Origin: a virus
IMG/VR virus record: IMGVR_UViG_3300020420_000721
Location: 22,040 to 86,039 of that record
DNA length: 64,000 nucleotides
Direction: 5' to 3' (one strand)
In this document: piece by piece, positions 7,300 to 15,158 of the stretch
How the letters are laid out: each line of letters begins with the position of its first letter
Position numbering within the stretch: the first letter of the stretch is position 1
Notes under the pieces: model-generated
What the model was told of the DNA's origin: nothing
Databases searched by the model: none
What the model saw: only the letters and a program-made list of their open reading frames with translations
Position numbers and translations under genes: made by a program

Positions 7300-7929
7300 T
7301 TATATTTTTGGAAGTTTTTTGCGAGAGCCAAACCCTATTATGGATAATTTCCAGGGTCCTCCCATTTTTGAGGGTAGTTCTTTGTCTTTTAAGAACCAAC
7401 TGCTATTATGCCATTGTTTTGTATTAAAAACATATGCTGTCTGTGTATTCCATTTGTATATGTCTAATGCTTTTAAGTCATATACTTGTTTTCTATATTT
7501 TACGCCTTTTGGAAAGTGTAAAAATAATTGAGGATCAAAAAATTCTTTAGTCTGCCAATCTATTATATTACTGTCATCTTCATTTCTCATTGCATTATGT
7601 TTATACATAAGTTTATCTTCTGTAAATTTATCATAACTAATAGTGTATGGGTGTAAACAAGTCCAGTATAAAGGAATAATAACTCCAGCTACTAACTCAT
7701 AACCTTTTTCATCTACAGTATAATCAGTGTGTAAACCTACTGGAACACTACTTTGAAAATATTCAAAATTCCAGTTAAGTCCTGGCAGTAGATCTATTTT
7801 GTCATCTACTGGTGCAAATTTATTTAGATTTTTATATCCACGACGTTTAACTTCTTTAGAAACCATTAAGCCCATGGCTTTCTTTTTATGATATTCAATA
7901 TCTAAATCGTGTTCATATGTACCAAACAT
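7300..7929 (-). CDS. 2-oxoglutarate/Fe(II)-type oxygenase
   Basis: This 209-residue protein has the pattern of a small 2OG-Fe(II) dioxygenase. VGLHTDY gives the His67-x-Asp69 iron ligands in a double-stranded beta-helix context. FNTKQWHNSSWF gives the distal His174, followed by WKLSIIGFGSRKK, a usual place for the 2OG-binding basic residue. Such enzymes hydroxylate or desaturate amino acids, peptides, nucleobases or small molecules; the substrate here is unknown. It is the last gene of the six-gene operon that begins with two radical SAM enzymes, starting immediately after the 80-residue gene. The fold assignment rests on motif spacing only. Confidence 0.7.
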   Translation of the reverse strand: MFGTYEHDLDIEYHKKKAMGLMVSKEVKRRGYKNLNKFAPVDDKIDLLPGLNWNFEYFQSSVPVGLHTDYTVDEKGYELVAGVIIPLYWTCLHPYTISYDKFTEDKLMYKHNAMRNEDDSNIIDWQTKEFFDPQLFLHFPKGVKYRKQVYDLKALDIYKWNTQTAYVFNTKQWHNSSWFLKDKELPSKMGGPWKLSIIGFGSRKKLPKI

Positions 7930-8172
7930 TTATTCTTTAAATTTTTCCATTTGTTCTTTAGTCCATCTATTACCTTTGTAATCTCTATCACGAAAGGGTA
8001 AAGGCATTCTGTCTACATAAAGTTTATTAGGACATGAATACTCTTTTAGTGTTCTAGCGAACTCTTTTGTTGAGTCTATACATTGATAAAAACAAAGTAG
8101 ATCTTTTTCAACAATCATTTCATTCTTTATAGAGCATTGTAACATTCCTGCTACTGCTAGTTCTAATACCAT
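7930..8172 (-). CDS. small cysteine-containing protein (80 aa)
   Basis: Starts with a mildly hydrophobic segment (MVLELAVAGMLQCSI), then LLCFYQC, EYSCPNKLYVDRMPLPF and a charged C-terminus. Four cysteines are present. I recall similar short proteins in other marine T4-like phages away from radical SAM genes, which argues against it being a dedicated peptide substrate, although a small Cys-containing protein beside modification enzymes invites that idea. Its start overlaps the last base of the DadA-like gene and the oxygenase starts one base after its stop, so it is translated in lockstep with both. Confidence 0.65.
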   Translation of the reverse strand: MVLELAVAGMLQCSIKNEMIVEKDLLCFYQCIDSTKEFARTLKEYSCPNKLYVDRMPLPFRDRDYKGNRWTKEQMEKFKE

Positions 8173-9323
8173 TAGTTATCCTTTCCAATTTGTTTTGCTA
8201 TCAACGATGCAGTATAAGCTGATAATGTCCAACCTAAATGCCCGTGACCAGTATTATAGTATATATTCTTATTGTACTTATTCTGTTTAATTATGGGCAT
8301 CATATTTGGTGTCATGGGCCTTAACCCTGCCCAAGGAGTAATGTGTTCTGTATTAATTCCAGGAAACATTCTTTCGCTCCAATTTATTAATGGCATAATT
8401 CTACTTCGTATAATATCTGTATTATATCCATTAAATTCTGCGGTACCTGCTACTCTTAATCTATCCTCACCTAATCTACTTGTAACAATTTTCGCTTCAT
8501 CGTCTAGCATACTTGTCCATGGTGCTACATCAGGATTTTGAATAGTTATAGAATATCCTTTTACAGGATATATAGGTAAATCATCACCTACTGTTTTTGC
8601 CAATTCTCTACTATGAACTCCTGCACAAACAACAATAGGAATATTCAATCTTATACTTGTAAGTTCTGCTTGTATATGTTTTACTTTATATTTTGTTTGT
8701 AATACATGAAACAAATTAATACAAAATTTATGAATATCTCCTGTAAAGTCAGTTTCGTTAAAAAACCCACCTAATAGTTTAGGAGGTGGAACTAATGCTG
8801 GTTCTATTTCTAAACATTCTTTTGCTGATACTTGCCACCTATCCAGGCCTGCTTTTCTGTATAGTTTATTAACTTTTTTAGCATTATCAAATTCTTTTTG
8901 ATTAGTATAGATATGTAGAATACCTTTTTCAACCATATCAAACTGTATATCTTCTTCTTTTGCTATTTGTTTATAAAGTGTATGAGCTTTTAATGCCCAT
9001 TCGCAAGTTTTACTTGTATTATGATTTGCTTCAGGAATAGCTCTTATAAATTTGTAAATCCAACTGTATTTGTCTATACTAAAACTTGGATTAAACTTTA
9101 AAGGAGCATCATCTTTTAGAAGCCATTTAATTCCTTTGCCTATATTCCGCCAACTATTCCAGGTTTCAGCATTGCTGGCACTGAGTTGACCACCATTTGC
9201 ATAACTGGTCGCCATTGCTGGATATTTTCTCTTGTCGTAAATTACTACTTCGTGACCTGCTTTCGCTAGGAAGTAAGCAGTGGTGATACCTGTAATTCCG
9301 GCACCAACTACGGCAATTTTCAT
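8172..9323 (-). CDS. DadA-like D-amino acid dehydrogenase (FAD)
   Basis: A clear relative of the small subunit of D-amino acid dehydrogenase. The Rossmann FAD motif GAGITG (7-12) is followed by HEVVIYDK and the DadA signature ANGGQLSAS. The C-terminal part has LPIYPVKGYSITI, then WAGLRPMTPNMMPII and NTGHGHLGWT, which match E. coli DadA block by block. The family oxidises D-amino acids to 2-oxo acids, passing electrons to quinones. At 383 residues it is somewhat shorter than the bacterial enzyme (about 430), mainly in the substrate-domain loops. It lies between the PLP enzyme (18-nt gap) and the 80-residue gene. The related glycine oxidase family is an alternative for substrate choice. Confidence 0.88.
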   Translation of the reverse strand: MKIAVVGAGITGITTAYFLAKAGHEVVIYDKRKYPAMATSYANGGQLSASNAETWNSWRNIGKGIKWLLKDDAPLKFNPSFSIDKYSWIYKFIRAIPEANHNTSKTCEWALKAHTLYKQIAKEEDIQFDMVEKGILHIYTNQKEFDNAKKVNKLYRKAGLDRWQVSAKECLEIEPALVPPPKLLGGFFNETDFTGDIHKFCINLFHVLQTKYKVKHIQAELTSIRLNIPIVVCAGVHSRELAKTVGDDLPIYPVKGYSITIQNPDVAPWTSMLDDEAKIVTSRLGEDRLRVAGTAEFNGYNTDIIRSRIMPLINWSERMFPGINTEHITPWAGLRPMTPNMMPIIKQNKYNKNIYYNTGHGHLGWTLSAYTASLIAKQIGKDN

Positions 9324-9341
9324 GATACATTATTCTCCTTG

Positions 9342-10211
9342 TTATTTGTTGTCCCACTTTTTGTCAATTAATAGACGCATAGGTAGTCGTGTACCTACAT
9401 TTATATCATTATGTTTAGCAATATGAATTGCATCTGTTTCTTCTAGTCCTAAATCATAACACACTCTTGAATAGGTGTCACTATATTTGTTCCACAAAAA
9501 ATCGGAACTAAAATGTTCCATCATCTTTATACCTATCCATTGATCACTAACATTGTGATAACCATATTCATTCATTATACTAATAGGTCCTTTTATTTTT
9601 TCTCTACTGTATCTTATTCCAATACGTTGATTGCCCATTGCTAGGCTTTTACTTAAACTGATACTCACTGTTTGGATAGCTGGATGACTACAGTCTAATT
9701 CAAAATTACGAACACAACCAAACCAAGCACCATCTATATGTACTGCTATTTTATTATGCCAACAATGATCCAACATACTATACATATCTTGAATATAGTT
9801 AGTAGTGAAACAATTTGGTAAACTGACAATTAAAATATCCCCTGGCTGTAATTGAGTATAGTGTTCAATAACTTTTATTTTTTGTTCTAATCTCCAATGA
9901 TATTTATACTCAAAGTTATATACTGCAATGTTACCTTTATGTAAAAAATGCAATTCATCAAGAGTGTGTGTTACTCCCAATATTGAATCTTTGTAGGGGA
10001 AACTATCAAGACCAAAATATTCACATTGTTTATGACTTTTTATCCAGCTATCAATTTGAGATAGAAATTCTGCATTATATTCTTTTCCTCTTTTAGGATA
10101 AGTTTCTAATGTTAATTTTTTTCTAAATTTAATAAACTCATCTAAATTAATAGGTCTAGGACGATGTGTTCTTAAATCATCTAATGTTATGCTCTGATAG
10201 GTTCTTTCCAT
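9342..10211 (-). CDS. PLP-dependent fold-type I enzyme (short aminotransferase-like)
   Basis: The order of motifs is that of class I/II aminotransferases. SLPNCFTTN (Asn133) corresponds to the NPhNPTG loop. VHIDGAWFG supplies Asp160, which holds the PLP ring nitrogen. SLSKSLAMGNQRIG supplies the Schiff-base Lys188 and a downstream Arg196. The protein has only 289 residues against about 400 for the family, with short N- and C-terminal domains, so it could be a decarboxylase, lyase or transaminase working on a bound or unusual substrate. Its first 25 nt overlap the upstream radical SAM gene. Co-operonic with DadA, which could act on the same amino acid in the D form; this is inference. Confidence 0.75.
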   Translation of the reverse strand: MERTYQSITLDDLRTHRPRPINLDEFIKFRKKLTLETYPKRGKEYNAEFLSQIDSWIKSHKQCEYFGLDSFPYKDSILGVTHTLDELHFLHKGNIAVYNFEYKYHWRLEQKIKVIEHYTQLQPGDILIVSLPNCFTTNYIQDMYSMLDHCWHNKIAVHIDGAWFGCVRNFELDCSHPAIQTVSISLSKSLAMGNQRIGIRYSREKIKGPISIMNEYGYHNVSDQWIGIKMMEHFSSDFLWNKYSDTYSRVCYDLGLEETDAIHIAKHNDINVGTRLPMRLLIDKKWDNK

Positions 10212-11098
10212 TTTTCTATTATCGCGTCTAATTTACAAGGACAATATGTTACATTACACGTTATCTCCTTTTCTGGCATCTCATATTCTCCAAATATATT
10301 ACCAATTTTTCCGCCAACTGTTTGTGTACATCTATATATGTCACCAGTTTTATCAACAAATAATCTCTTTAATCCTGCCATACATTTCCAACCATTAAAT
10401 TTATGTTGATCATTAGCTTGTAATTCAGCCCAATGTTTTTTGTAGCCATCAACAAAAATTTTACGTGGAATATCCCATTCAATACCAAACGGTTTTTGTC
10501 CAATGTGTCTGGCGTTTATAGCCCAATCTTTTTGTTCTTGATTGAAGTCCATAAGGTCAGGTTTCTCAATATTTTGCCGTGTTAGTCTAGGTATCACACT
10601 TACCTTTAATTGTTTTAATCTGTTATGTAATTTTTTAGCACGTTCAAAGTTTTCTGGAGTAACCATTAACGGAACATTTACAGTAGTTCTTTCATGTAAT
10701 ACTTCTGCTACACGATAAAAATGATCATCATCAGCTTCTTCACTATGCCAACTTAAAAAAATAAAACAATTCTTTTTAGTATGAAAATTTTCCCAATAAC
10801 GAATTGTACGACTTGCATTTGTAGAAAATTCTATAAACGTATTGTCGTTACTAATAGTATCTATGAAATCTGAAAATTTTGGTTGCAATGTTGGTTCGCC
10901 TCCTAATATTTCAACATAGACATACTTATTACGTTTTTCAACTTCCTTAATAAAATTTATCCATGGAGTCCAGTTATCACTCCAACGGTAACTACCATCT
11001 CTATGATAATCGTTACAATATGAACAATTATAATTACAGACATTGTGTGTGAATAAAGTAACTATTGCACAATCAGGATTATTATTATCTAGACGCAT
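10187..11098 (-). CDS. radical SAM enzyme (303 aa)
   Basis: The 4Fe-4S cluster motif CNYNCSYC is at residues 21-28 (C-x3-C-x2-C), and the SAM-binding GGE motif occurs in EILGGEPTL (66-68). After the partial TIM barrel a Cys-rich C-terminus (WKCMAG, IYRCTQTVGG, TCNVTYCPC) could hold an auxiliary Fe-S cluster of SPASM/twitch type. These enzymes make 5'-deoxyadenosyl radicals and modify peptides, amino acids or nucleotides. Second gene of the six-gene operon. Its start overlaps the first radical SAM gene by 14 nt, and its end overlaps the PLP gene by 25 nt. The substrate cannot be read from sequence. Confidence 0.88.
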   Translation of the reverse strand: MRLDNNNPDCAIVTLFTHNVCNYNCSYCNDYHRDGSYRWSDNWTPWINFIKEVEKRNKYVYVEILGGEPTLQPKFSDFIDTISNDNTFIEFSTNASRTIRYWENFHTKKNCFIFLSWHSEEADDDHFYRVAEVLHERTTVNVPLMVTPENFERAKKLHNRLKQLKVSVIPRLTRQNIEKPDLMDFNQEQKDWAINARHIGQKPFGIEWDIPRKIFVDGYKKHWAELQANDQHKFNGWKCMAGLKRLFVDKTGDIYRCTQTVGGKIGNIFGEYEMPEKEITCNVTYCPCKLDAIIEKWKEPIRA

Positions 11099-12125
11099 TT
11101 TGTTCCTTTGCTAATACTTGTTTGTTAACTAGATATGAACCTTTATCACCACAAGTTAAAATACATCTTTGTATATATTCAGGATGTTCAGAATACCATC
11201 TGGACTTTAACGTTTTATAAAAATCATTATTTAAAATATCTATAATATTATGTTTGTAAAGATTATTCCAACCTTCTGGATAGTTCTCTAACCATTTTAT
11301 ATTTTTCCTAATTGAACCATCAGCAATATAACAACAGGGCCAAACATTACCACTAGCTGATATATAAATTTCTGGAGTATTAAGATGTTTACAAGTTATA
11401 GTTGGAATTTTTGAATCTAAAAGTTTGTAATCTCCCTTTGCTGATGCCTTATAAAAATTTTTAATTTGTGACATATCTTTAGGGTTTACGTGTTGGTCTC
11501 CACCATCTCTAATCATTACCTTTTCTGTTTCTTTTTTCTTTGTTTTTAATTTTTTCTTTGCCGCCCATATAACATTTCTACCACTAGTTCTAACAGTAAA
11601 ACGAATCCCTAATCTTTCTGCATGAGCTTGAGCTACCGGTAAATCGTCTTGATTGTGTTCAAAACTAATAAACTGCCAACGGCCATCTCCTCCAGCACCA
11701 ACAAATGCTTCTAGATTTCTTATAACATTTTGCCATTTAACATTTTGCCTATAGATATGATTAGTATGTTCATGTCCATCTATACAAAAATCAACGCCTA
11801 CTCTAGGAATTTTTGCAAATTCTTTCCACCAGTCAGTAGTATTAATACCACCATTTGTGCTAATAAAAACTTTGCATTTTTTATCACTAAAAAATTTAAC
11901 AATTTCGAATAACTCTGGATTTAGAATAGGATCTCCAGATACCCCACATAACTTTATTTCAACGCCTTCCATTTCCTCATTTTTAAAAATATTGTATAGA
12001 AGATCAAAAGGCAAGTTATTATTACCACGAAGTGGCATATTCAGTCTAGTTCTGATGCATAACGGACAAGCCGCATTGCAGTCTGAACTTACTTCTAATT
12101 CATACTCTCGGAAATGCTCTAGCAT
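11085..12125 (-). CDS. radical SAM/SPASM enzyme (346 aa), first gene of the accessory operon
   Basis: Residues 16-23 give the cluster motif CNAACPLC. STNGG (about 89-93) lies in the barrel. A SPASM-like region has SASGNVWPCCYIADG (about 256-270) and a terminal RCILTCGDKG. SPASM proteins modify ribosomal peptides, proteins or amines using one or two extra Fe-S clusters. A Lys-rich loop (AAKKKLKTKKKE, about 188-199) is unusual and could bind nucleic acid or an acidic partner. The ATG at 12125 lies exactly 5 nt after the late-type motif CATAAATA (12131-12138), leaving no room for a ribosome binding site, so the gene is probably read from a leaderless late transcript. Confidence 0.87.
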   Translation of the reverse strand: MLEHFREYELEVSSDCNAACPLCIRTRLNMPLRGNNNLPFDLLYNIFKNEEMEGVEIKLCGVSGDPILNPELFEIVKFFSDKKCKVFISTNGGINTTDWWKEFAKIPRVGVDFCIDGHEHTNHIYRQNVKWQNVIRNLEAFVGAGGDGRWQFISFEHNQDDLPVAQAHAERLGIRFTVRTSGRNVIWAAKKKLKTKKKETEKVMIRDGGDQHVNPKDMSQIKNFYKASAKGDYKLLDSKIPTITCKHLNTPEIYISASGNVWPCCYIADGSIRKNIKWLENYPEGWNNLYKHNIIDILNNDFYKTLKSRWYSEHPEYIQRCILTCGDKGSYLVNKQVLAKEQNASR

Positions 12126-12130
12126 ATCGA

Positions 12131-12138
12131 TATTTATG
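12131..12138 (-). promoter_or_regulatory. late promoter (CATAAATA) of the radical SAM operon
   Basis: The minus-strand motif CATAAATA fits the T4-type late consensus NATAAATA. It ends 5 nt before the ATG. The same 5-nt spacing occurs at three other genes in the window. Confidence 0.6.
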
Positions 12139-12144
12139 CTAGTA

Positions 12145-12603
12145 TTAGAGTCCTATATCTTCAAGACCTGCGGCTCTAAGTTTAACTATGTTGTTAATTT
12201 GGAATTGTTTAGCATCTAGGGCTTTCATTACACCTAGAAATCTATTACGTACTAGACTAAAATCATTAATAAGATATTGAAGCGATACAACATCTTCTTC
12301 GCCATCTACATACTTTTCTGCATCTCTACTTGTTAGTGCCTTATTATAATTTTCCAAGTATTTACGAAATGTTTTACTTCGTAATTTTCGCATCTCAGTA
12401 TTTAGATATTCCAGTATCGCTTCTACTTCTTGTAACTGATTAAATCTATGTTCTACAATACCTGGCATATCTCTACTCTGCTTTTCTAAATTGCCTTTCA
12501 TTCCACATTCATATTTTGCTTCATCTATTTGTGCTTCAAAGTATGTAATTGCTGGAACAATATCCGCCATATCAGCAGTAACTTTTCTATACCAAGTACT
12601 CAT
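12145..12603 (-). CDS. uvsY: UvsY-like recombination mediator
   Basis: UvsY loads UvsX recombinase onto gp32-coated single-stranded DNA in T4. The 152-residue protein is helical throughout. Its C-terminal third, SLQYLINDFSLVRNRFLGVMK then AKQFQINNIVKLRAAGLEDI, lines up with the end of T4 UvsY (SLQYWGILLDFCSGALDAIK, GFAIKHIQDMRAFEAG). The middle LRSKTFRKYLENYNKALTSRDAEKYVDG matches its central helix in character. It lies in the same operon as uvsX and gp32, its functional partners, with only the 90-residue acidic gene between it and uvsX. Confidence 0.8.
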   Translation of the reverse strand: MSTWYRKVTADMADIVPAITYFEAQIDEAKYECGMKGNLEKQSRDMPGIVEHRFNQLQEVEAILEYLNTEMRKLRSKTFRKYLENYNKALTSRDAEKYVDGEEDVVSLQYLINDFSLVRNRFLGVMKALDAKQFQINNIVKLRAAGLEDIGL

Positions 12604-12604
12604 A

Positions 12605-12877
12605 TTACCATCTATCCTCGTCGTCTTCGTCTATATATTCACCTTCTTCTTCGTATTCATCTTCCTCTTCTTGCTCTAACCATTCATCTAATGCATCAGA
12701 TAAAAATGAATCATGATCAGCTATGTCTGCAAAACAAGCCTTAACGTCAAATCCAAAATCAACCAGATGTCTGATAAACTCCGTAGCATACTTTTCACGT
12801 ACTTTATCTTCCATCATGTTGGTTGATGTATCATAAATTGTTAATATAAATTCAATGTCACCATCACTCAGATTCAT
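12605..12877 (-). CDS. small acidic protein between uvsX and uvsY (90 aa)
   Basis: The last third is almost entirely Glu/Asp (LEQEEEDEYEEEGEYIDEDD). The first 60 residues are helical with hydrophobic spacing (IEFILTIYDTS, FIRHLVDFGFDVKACFADI). It overlaps the uvsX 3' end by 14 nt and its stop is followed 1 nt later by uvsY. A highly acidic tail next to a recombinase may mimic DNA or contact gp32 or UvsX; that is inference from composition and place. No family recognised. Confidence 0.7.
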   Translation of the reverse strand: MNLSDGDIEFILTIYDTSTNMMEDKVREKYATEFIRHLVDFGFDVKACFADIADHDSFLSDALDEWLEQEEEDEYEEEGEYIDEDDEDRW

Positions 12878-13976
12878 TAACGTTTCCTTCTGTTAAGTTT
12901 TCAGGAGCCTCCTCCTGAGGCATCGCATCTTGTATTTCTTCAGGTTGTTTATTCCATTCTTCCATCATAGTATCTAAAATACCATCTTCATTTAAAGATA
13001 ATGCTTTACGGAATTTAGCAGTAGCTTCTCCTGTTACTGGACTGGTATATTCTAAACGATTTCCTGTTTTCTTTAGAATACCTTTTGCTTCAAAGAAATC
13101 TACAAGTCCACTATAAGGACTCATTCCAGTTTCATAAGGAATTTCAACCTGTACACTTTCAAAAGGTTTAGAATATCTTGTTTTCATAACTTTACAAGCC
13201 GCTCTAATACCTTTTACATCAGTTGTTTTGTTACCATCTGCATCGATTTTTAATTTAAGTTTTCGCATTGCAATAACAATACTTGATGCATAGATAAATC
13301 CTTGTCCACCTGATATTTTATCATCTGGATCAAACATATCTTGCGAAGCATATGTATGATTAGTTGCTACAAGACCTACATTAAATTCACCAAACATATT
13401 AACACAATTTCTTACAAGTGCGGTTAGTGCTTTAGGTTTTCTACCCATATCACCTTTTAAATCACCTTTTCCAAACTGATCAACATCTGTTGGCGTTAAT
13501 AACATACCTAATGAATCAACTACAAATAAAACTTTTGGACGATCTTCATTTGGTTTCTCTGCATATTCTGCTTTATAGTCTTTCATAAAGTCTGAAATAA
13601 CTTTTGCAACATCATCTATCATTGCTAGATTAAGTTTAAGAAGTTTCTTTTCATCTGTATCAACTTGTAAAGCATGAAGCCATTTTTCATCAAGGGCATT
13701 TTCACTATCAATTAGTACAACAAAAATTCCTTGATCTTGTGCATTTTTAACAATATTACCAGCCGCAATAAAACTTTTACCTGCTCCTGATTCTCCTGCA
13801 AGTACTGTTACCTTACCTAAAGGAATACCTTTATTAAAATCATTACTAACTAGTTTATTAAGTGTATAATTACCTGTGTTTATCCATGTATCTGGATCAT
13901 TGAAGCCAACACTAAGACCAGGCACTGCCTTAGTAATGCTTTTTCTAAACTTACTTACATCGAATGGTTTTACCAT
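12864..13976 (-). CDS. uvsX: UvsX/RecA-family recombinase
   Basis: UvsX forms filaments on single-stranded DNA and drives strand exchange. Walker A is GESGAGKS (61-68 counting from the chosen start), Walker B is VLFVVDSLGML, and GLVATNHTYASQD and GGQGFIYASSIVI match the conserved core loops. I chose the ATG at 13976 (MVKPFDVSKF). A strong AAGGAGAT site lies 9 nt upstream, whereas the longer frame to 13994 begins at TTG inside that site. The C-terminus is acidic (EEAPENLTEGNVNESE). It follows gp32 after 64 nt that contain a hairpin, and gp32, uvsX, the acidic gene and uvsY probably form one unit. Confidence 0.92.
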   Translation of the reverse strand: MVKPFDVSKFRKSITKAVPGLSVGFNDPDTWINTGNYTLNKLVSNDFNKGIPLGKVTVLAGESGAGKSFIAAGNIVKNAQDQGIFVVLIDSENALDEKWLHALQVDTDEKKLLKLNLAMIDDVAKVISDFMKDYKAEYAEKPNEDRPKVLFVVDSLGMLLTPTDVDQFGKGDLKGDMGRKPKALTALVRNCVNMFGEFNVGLVATNHTYASQDMFDPDDKISGGQGFIYASSIVIAMRKLKLKIDADGNKTTDVKGIRAACKVMKTRYSKPFESVQVEIPYETGMSPYSGLVDFFEAKGILKKTGNRLEYTSPVTGEATAKFRKALSLNEDGILDTMMEEWNKQPEEIQDAMPQEEAPENLTEGNVNESE

Positions 13977-14002
13977 GTTTATTATCTCCTTCAAGTAGTA
14001 GG

Positions 14003-14020
14003 AGAGTGTATCTACACTCC
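14003..14020 (-). other. hairpin between gp32 and uvsX
   Basis: GAGTGTA-TC-TACACTC forms a 7-bp inverted repeat in the gp32-uvsX gap. No T-run follows on the minus strand, so it is more likely an mRNA end-stabilising or processing element than a full terminator. Confidence 0.5.
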
Positions 14021-14040
14021 CCTTACACTTATATTATTAA

Positions 14041-15054
14041 TTATCCTTCTTTACGTTTACGGATCATTTGTAAAATGTCCTGTGCAGATGGCTTCTCGCC
14101 ACTAGCTGAAGGAGCATCAACTGCCGGTTCTACTTTTGCAGGCTGTACTGGAGCCGCTTGTGCCTCTGCTACTGGAGCAGGAGCCGCCGGAGCAACAGGT
14201 GCCGCCGGAGCAACAGGTGCCGCCTTTGGAGTAGAAGTTATAGTAGAACGTTTATTAGGATTTTCTACACCATAAGGACGATAGAAATCTGCAAAACGTT
14301 CTGGATCATATAATTGACCATCTACAGATGCTTCAAACATTTCAAAAATAGCATTAAGCTCTTCTGCATTTGGTTTCTTAGGAAGATAATCGTTAAGAGT
14401 AAACAACCCGTGTGCATTAATAGCATCACGTTCTGTTTGATCTAAACTTCTCTCCTTACGAGACCAGTTTGAAGTACTGTAATCAGCATATTGACCTTTA
14501 GTAGACTTTATAACTTTAAAGTCTGTACCTGCGTCATAGTCTGTTGGAATTTCTGGGAAGTCTGGGTCCATCAGTGCTTGAGAAATAATTTTAAAGATTT
14601 GTGGACTAATAACAAACCTACGAATTGGATTTTCAGGAACTGTATCTTCTTGAAGTTCACTGTTAACCACAAAACCTTGGAAGATATAAGATCTCTTCTT
14701 CCAATATTTACGACCCATGTCCTCTAGTTTAGGATCTTTAAACCATGGACGAATTTCGGCGTGTACTGGACACTGATCATTCCACATTTCTACACATGGA
14801 ACTTGAACAGTTACAGGACGAGATTCCTCGCCACCTTTAACACCTGGGAATTCTAATCGAATCATCTGACGCTCTTTCCAAAAGAAAGTATTATTTTCGT
14901 CTGCGTCAGGTAAAAAACGCACCACTGCGTTTGTACCTTCTGGAATATTCCAGTGAGGGAAAATAGCTTTATCGTTGCTATTGTTAGAACTTTTACGTTC
15001 TGAACGGGTTTCTTGCTCGAGCAGTTTAGCTCGAATTTCACTTAGAGTAGCCAT
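14041..15054 (-). CDS. 32: single-stranded DNA-binding protein gp32
   Basis: The protein coats single-stranded DNA and organises the replication and recombination machinery. The N-terminal basic segment (residues 1-25) is followed by the OB core (SNDKAIFPHWNIPEGTNAVV). Zinc-ligand candidates sit in PCVEMWNDQCPVH (Cys87, Cys95, His98). After the core comes an Ala/Pro linker of repeated PVAPAAP units (about 275-310) and a C-terminal tail with DILQMIRKRK. The tail ends basic rather than with the strongly acidic end of T4 gp32, which is unusual because the acidic tail binds partner proteins; the linker may replace it. The gene has its own early promoter and a 77-nt leader with a hairpin, suiting autoregulation as in T4. 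Confidence 0.9.
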   Translation of the reverse strand: MATLSEIRAKLLEQETRSERKSSNNSNDKAIFPHWNIPEGTNAVVRFLPDADENNTFFWKERQMIRLEFPGVKGGEESRPVTVQVPCVEMWNDQCPVHAEIRPWFKDPKLEDMGRKYWKKRSYIFQGFVVNSELQEDTVPENPIRRFVISPQIFKIISQALMDPDFPEIPTDYDAGTDFKVIKSTKGQYADYSTSNWSRKERSLDQTERDAINAHGLFTLNDYLPKKPNAEELNAIFEMFEASVDGQLYDPERFADFYRPYGVENPNKRSTITSTPKAAPVAPAAPVAPAAPAPVAEAQAAPVQPAKVEPAVDAPSASGEKPSAQDILQMIRKRKEG

Positions 15055-15089
15055 AAATTTTCTCCTTTAATAGCCTATAATAGTATATA

Positions 15090-15105
15090 ACAATCTCTTG
15101 ATTGT
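15090..15105 (-). promoter_or_regulatory. hairpin in the gp32 leader
   Basis: ACAATC-TCTT-GATTGT is a perfect 6-bp inverted repeat in the gp32 mRNA leader, about 36 nt upstream of the ATG. T4 gp32 represses its own translation by binding a folded leader; this is a candidate for a comparable site. Confidence 0.4.
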
Positions 15106-15130
15106 AGTATTTGCCTTTGTTAGCCTTTAC

Positions 15131-15158
15131 AGTATATAGTTTTTTTGCCTACTGTCAA
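15131..15158 (-). promoter_or_regulatory. early promoter of gp32
   Basis: Minus-strand TTGACA (15158-15153), 16 nt, TATACT (15136-15131). A run of seven A residues precedes the -35 box. It overlaps the 3' end of the 418-residue gene upstream. Confidence 0.78.

Noticed and set aside
7930-8172. The 80-residue protein as the peptide substrate of the radical SAM enzymes
   Set aside because: No leader/core pattern or cleavage site is visible, and I recall similar proteins in phages without these neighbours. Kept only as a remark.
9901-9908. TATAAATA on the minus strand within the PLP gene
   Set aside because: It is in the middle of coding sequence with no start downstream at a fitting distance; chance match in AT-rich DNA.
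13977-13994. Longer uvsX start at 13994
   Set aside because: It begins with TTG inside the Shine-Dalgarno sequence; the ATG at 13976 has correct spacing and a typical UvsX N-terminus.
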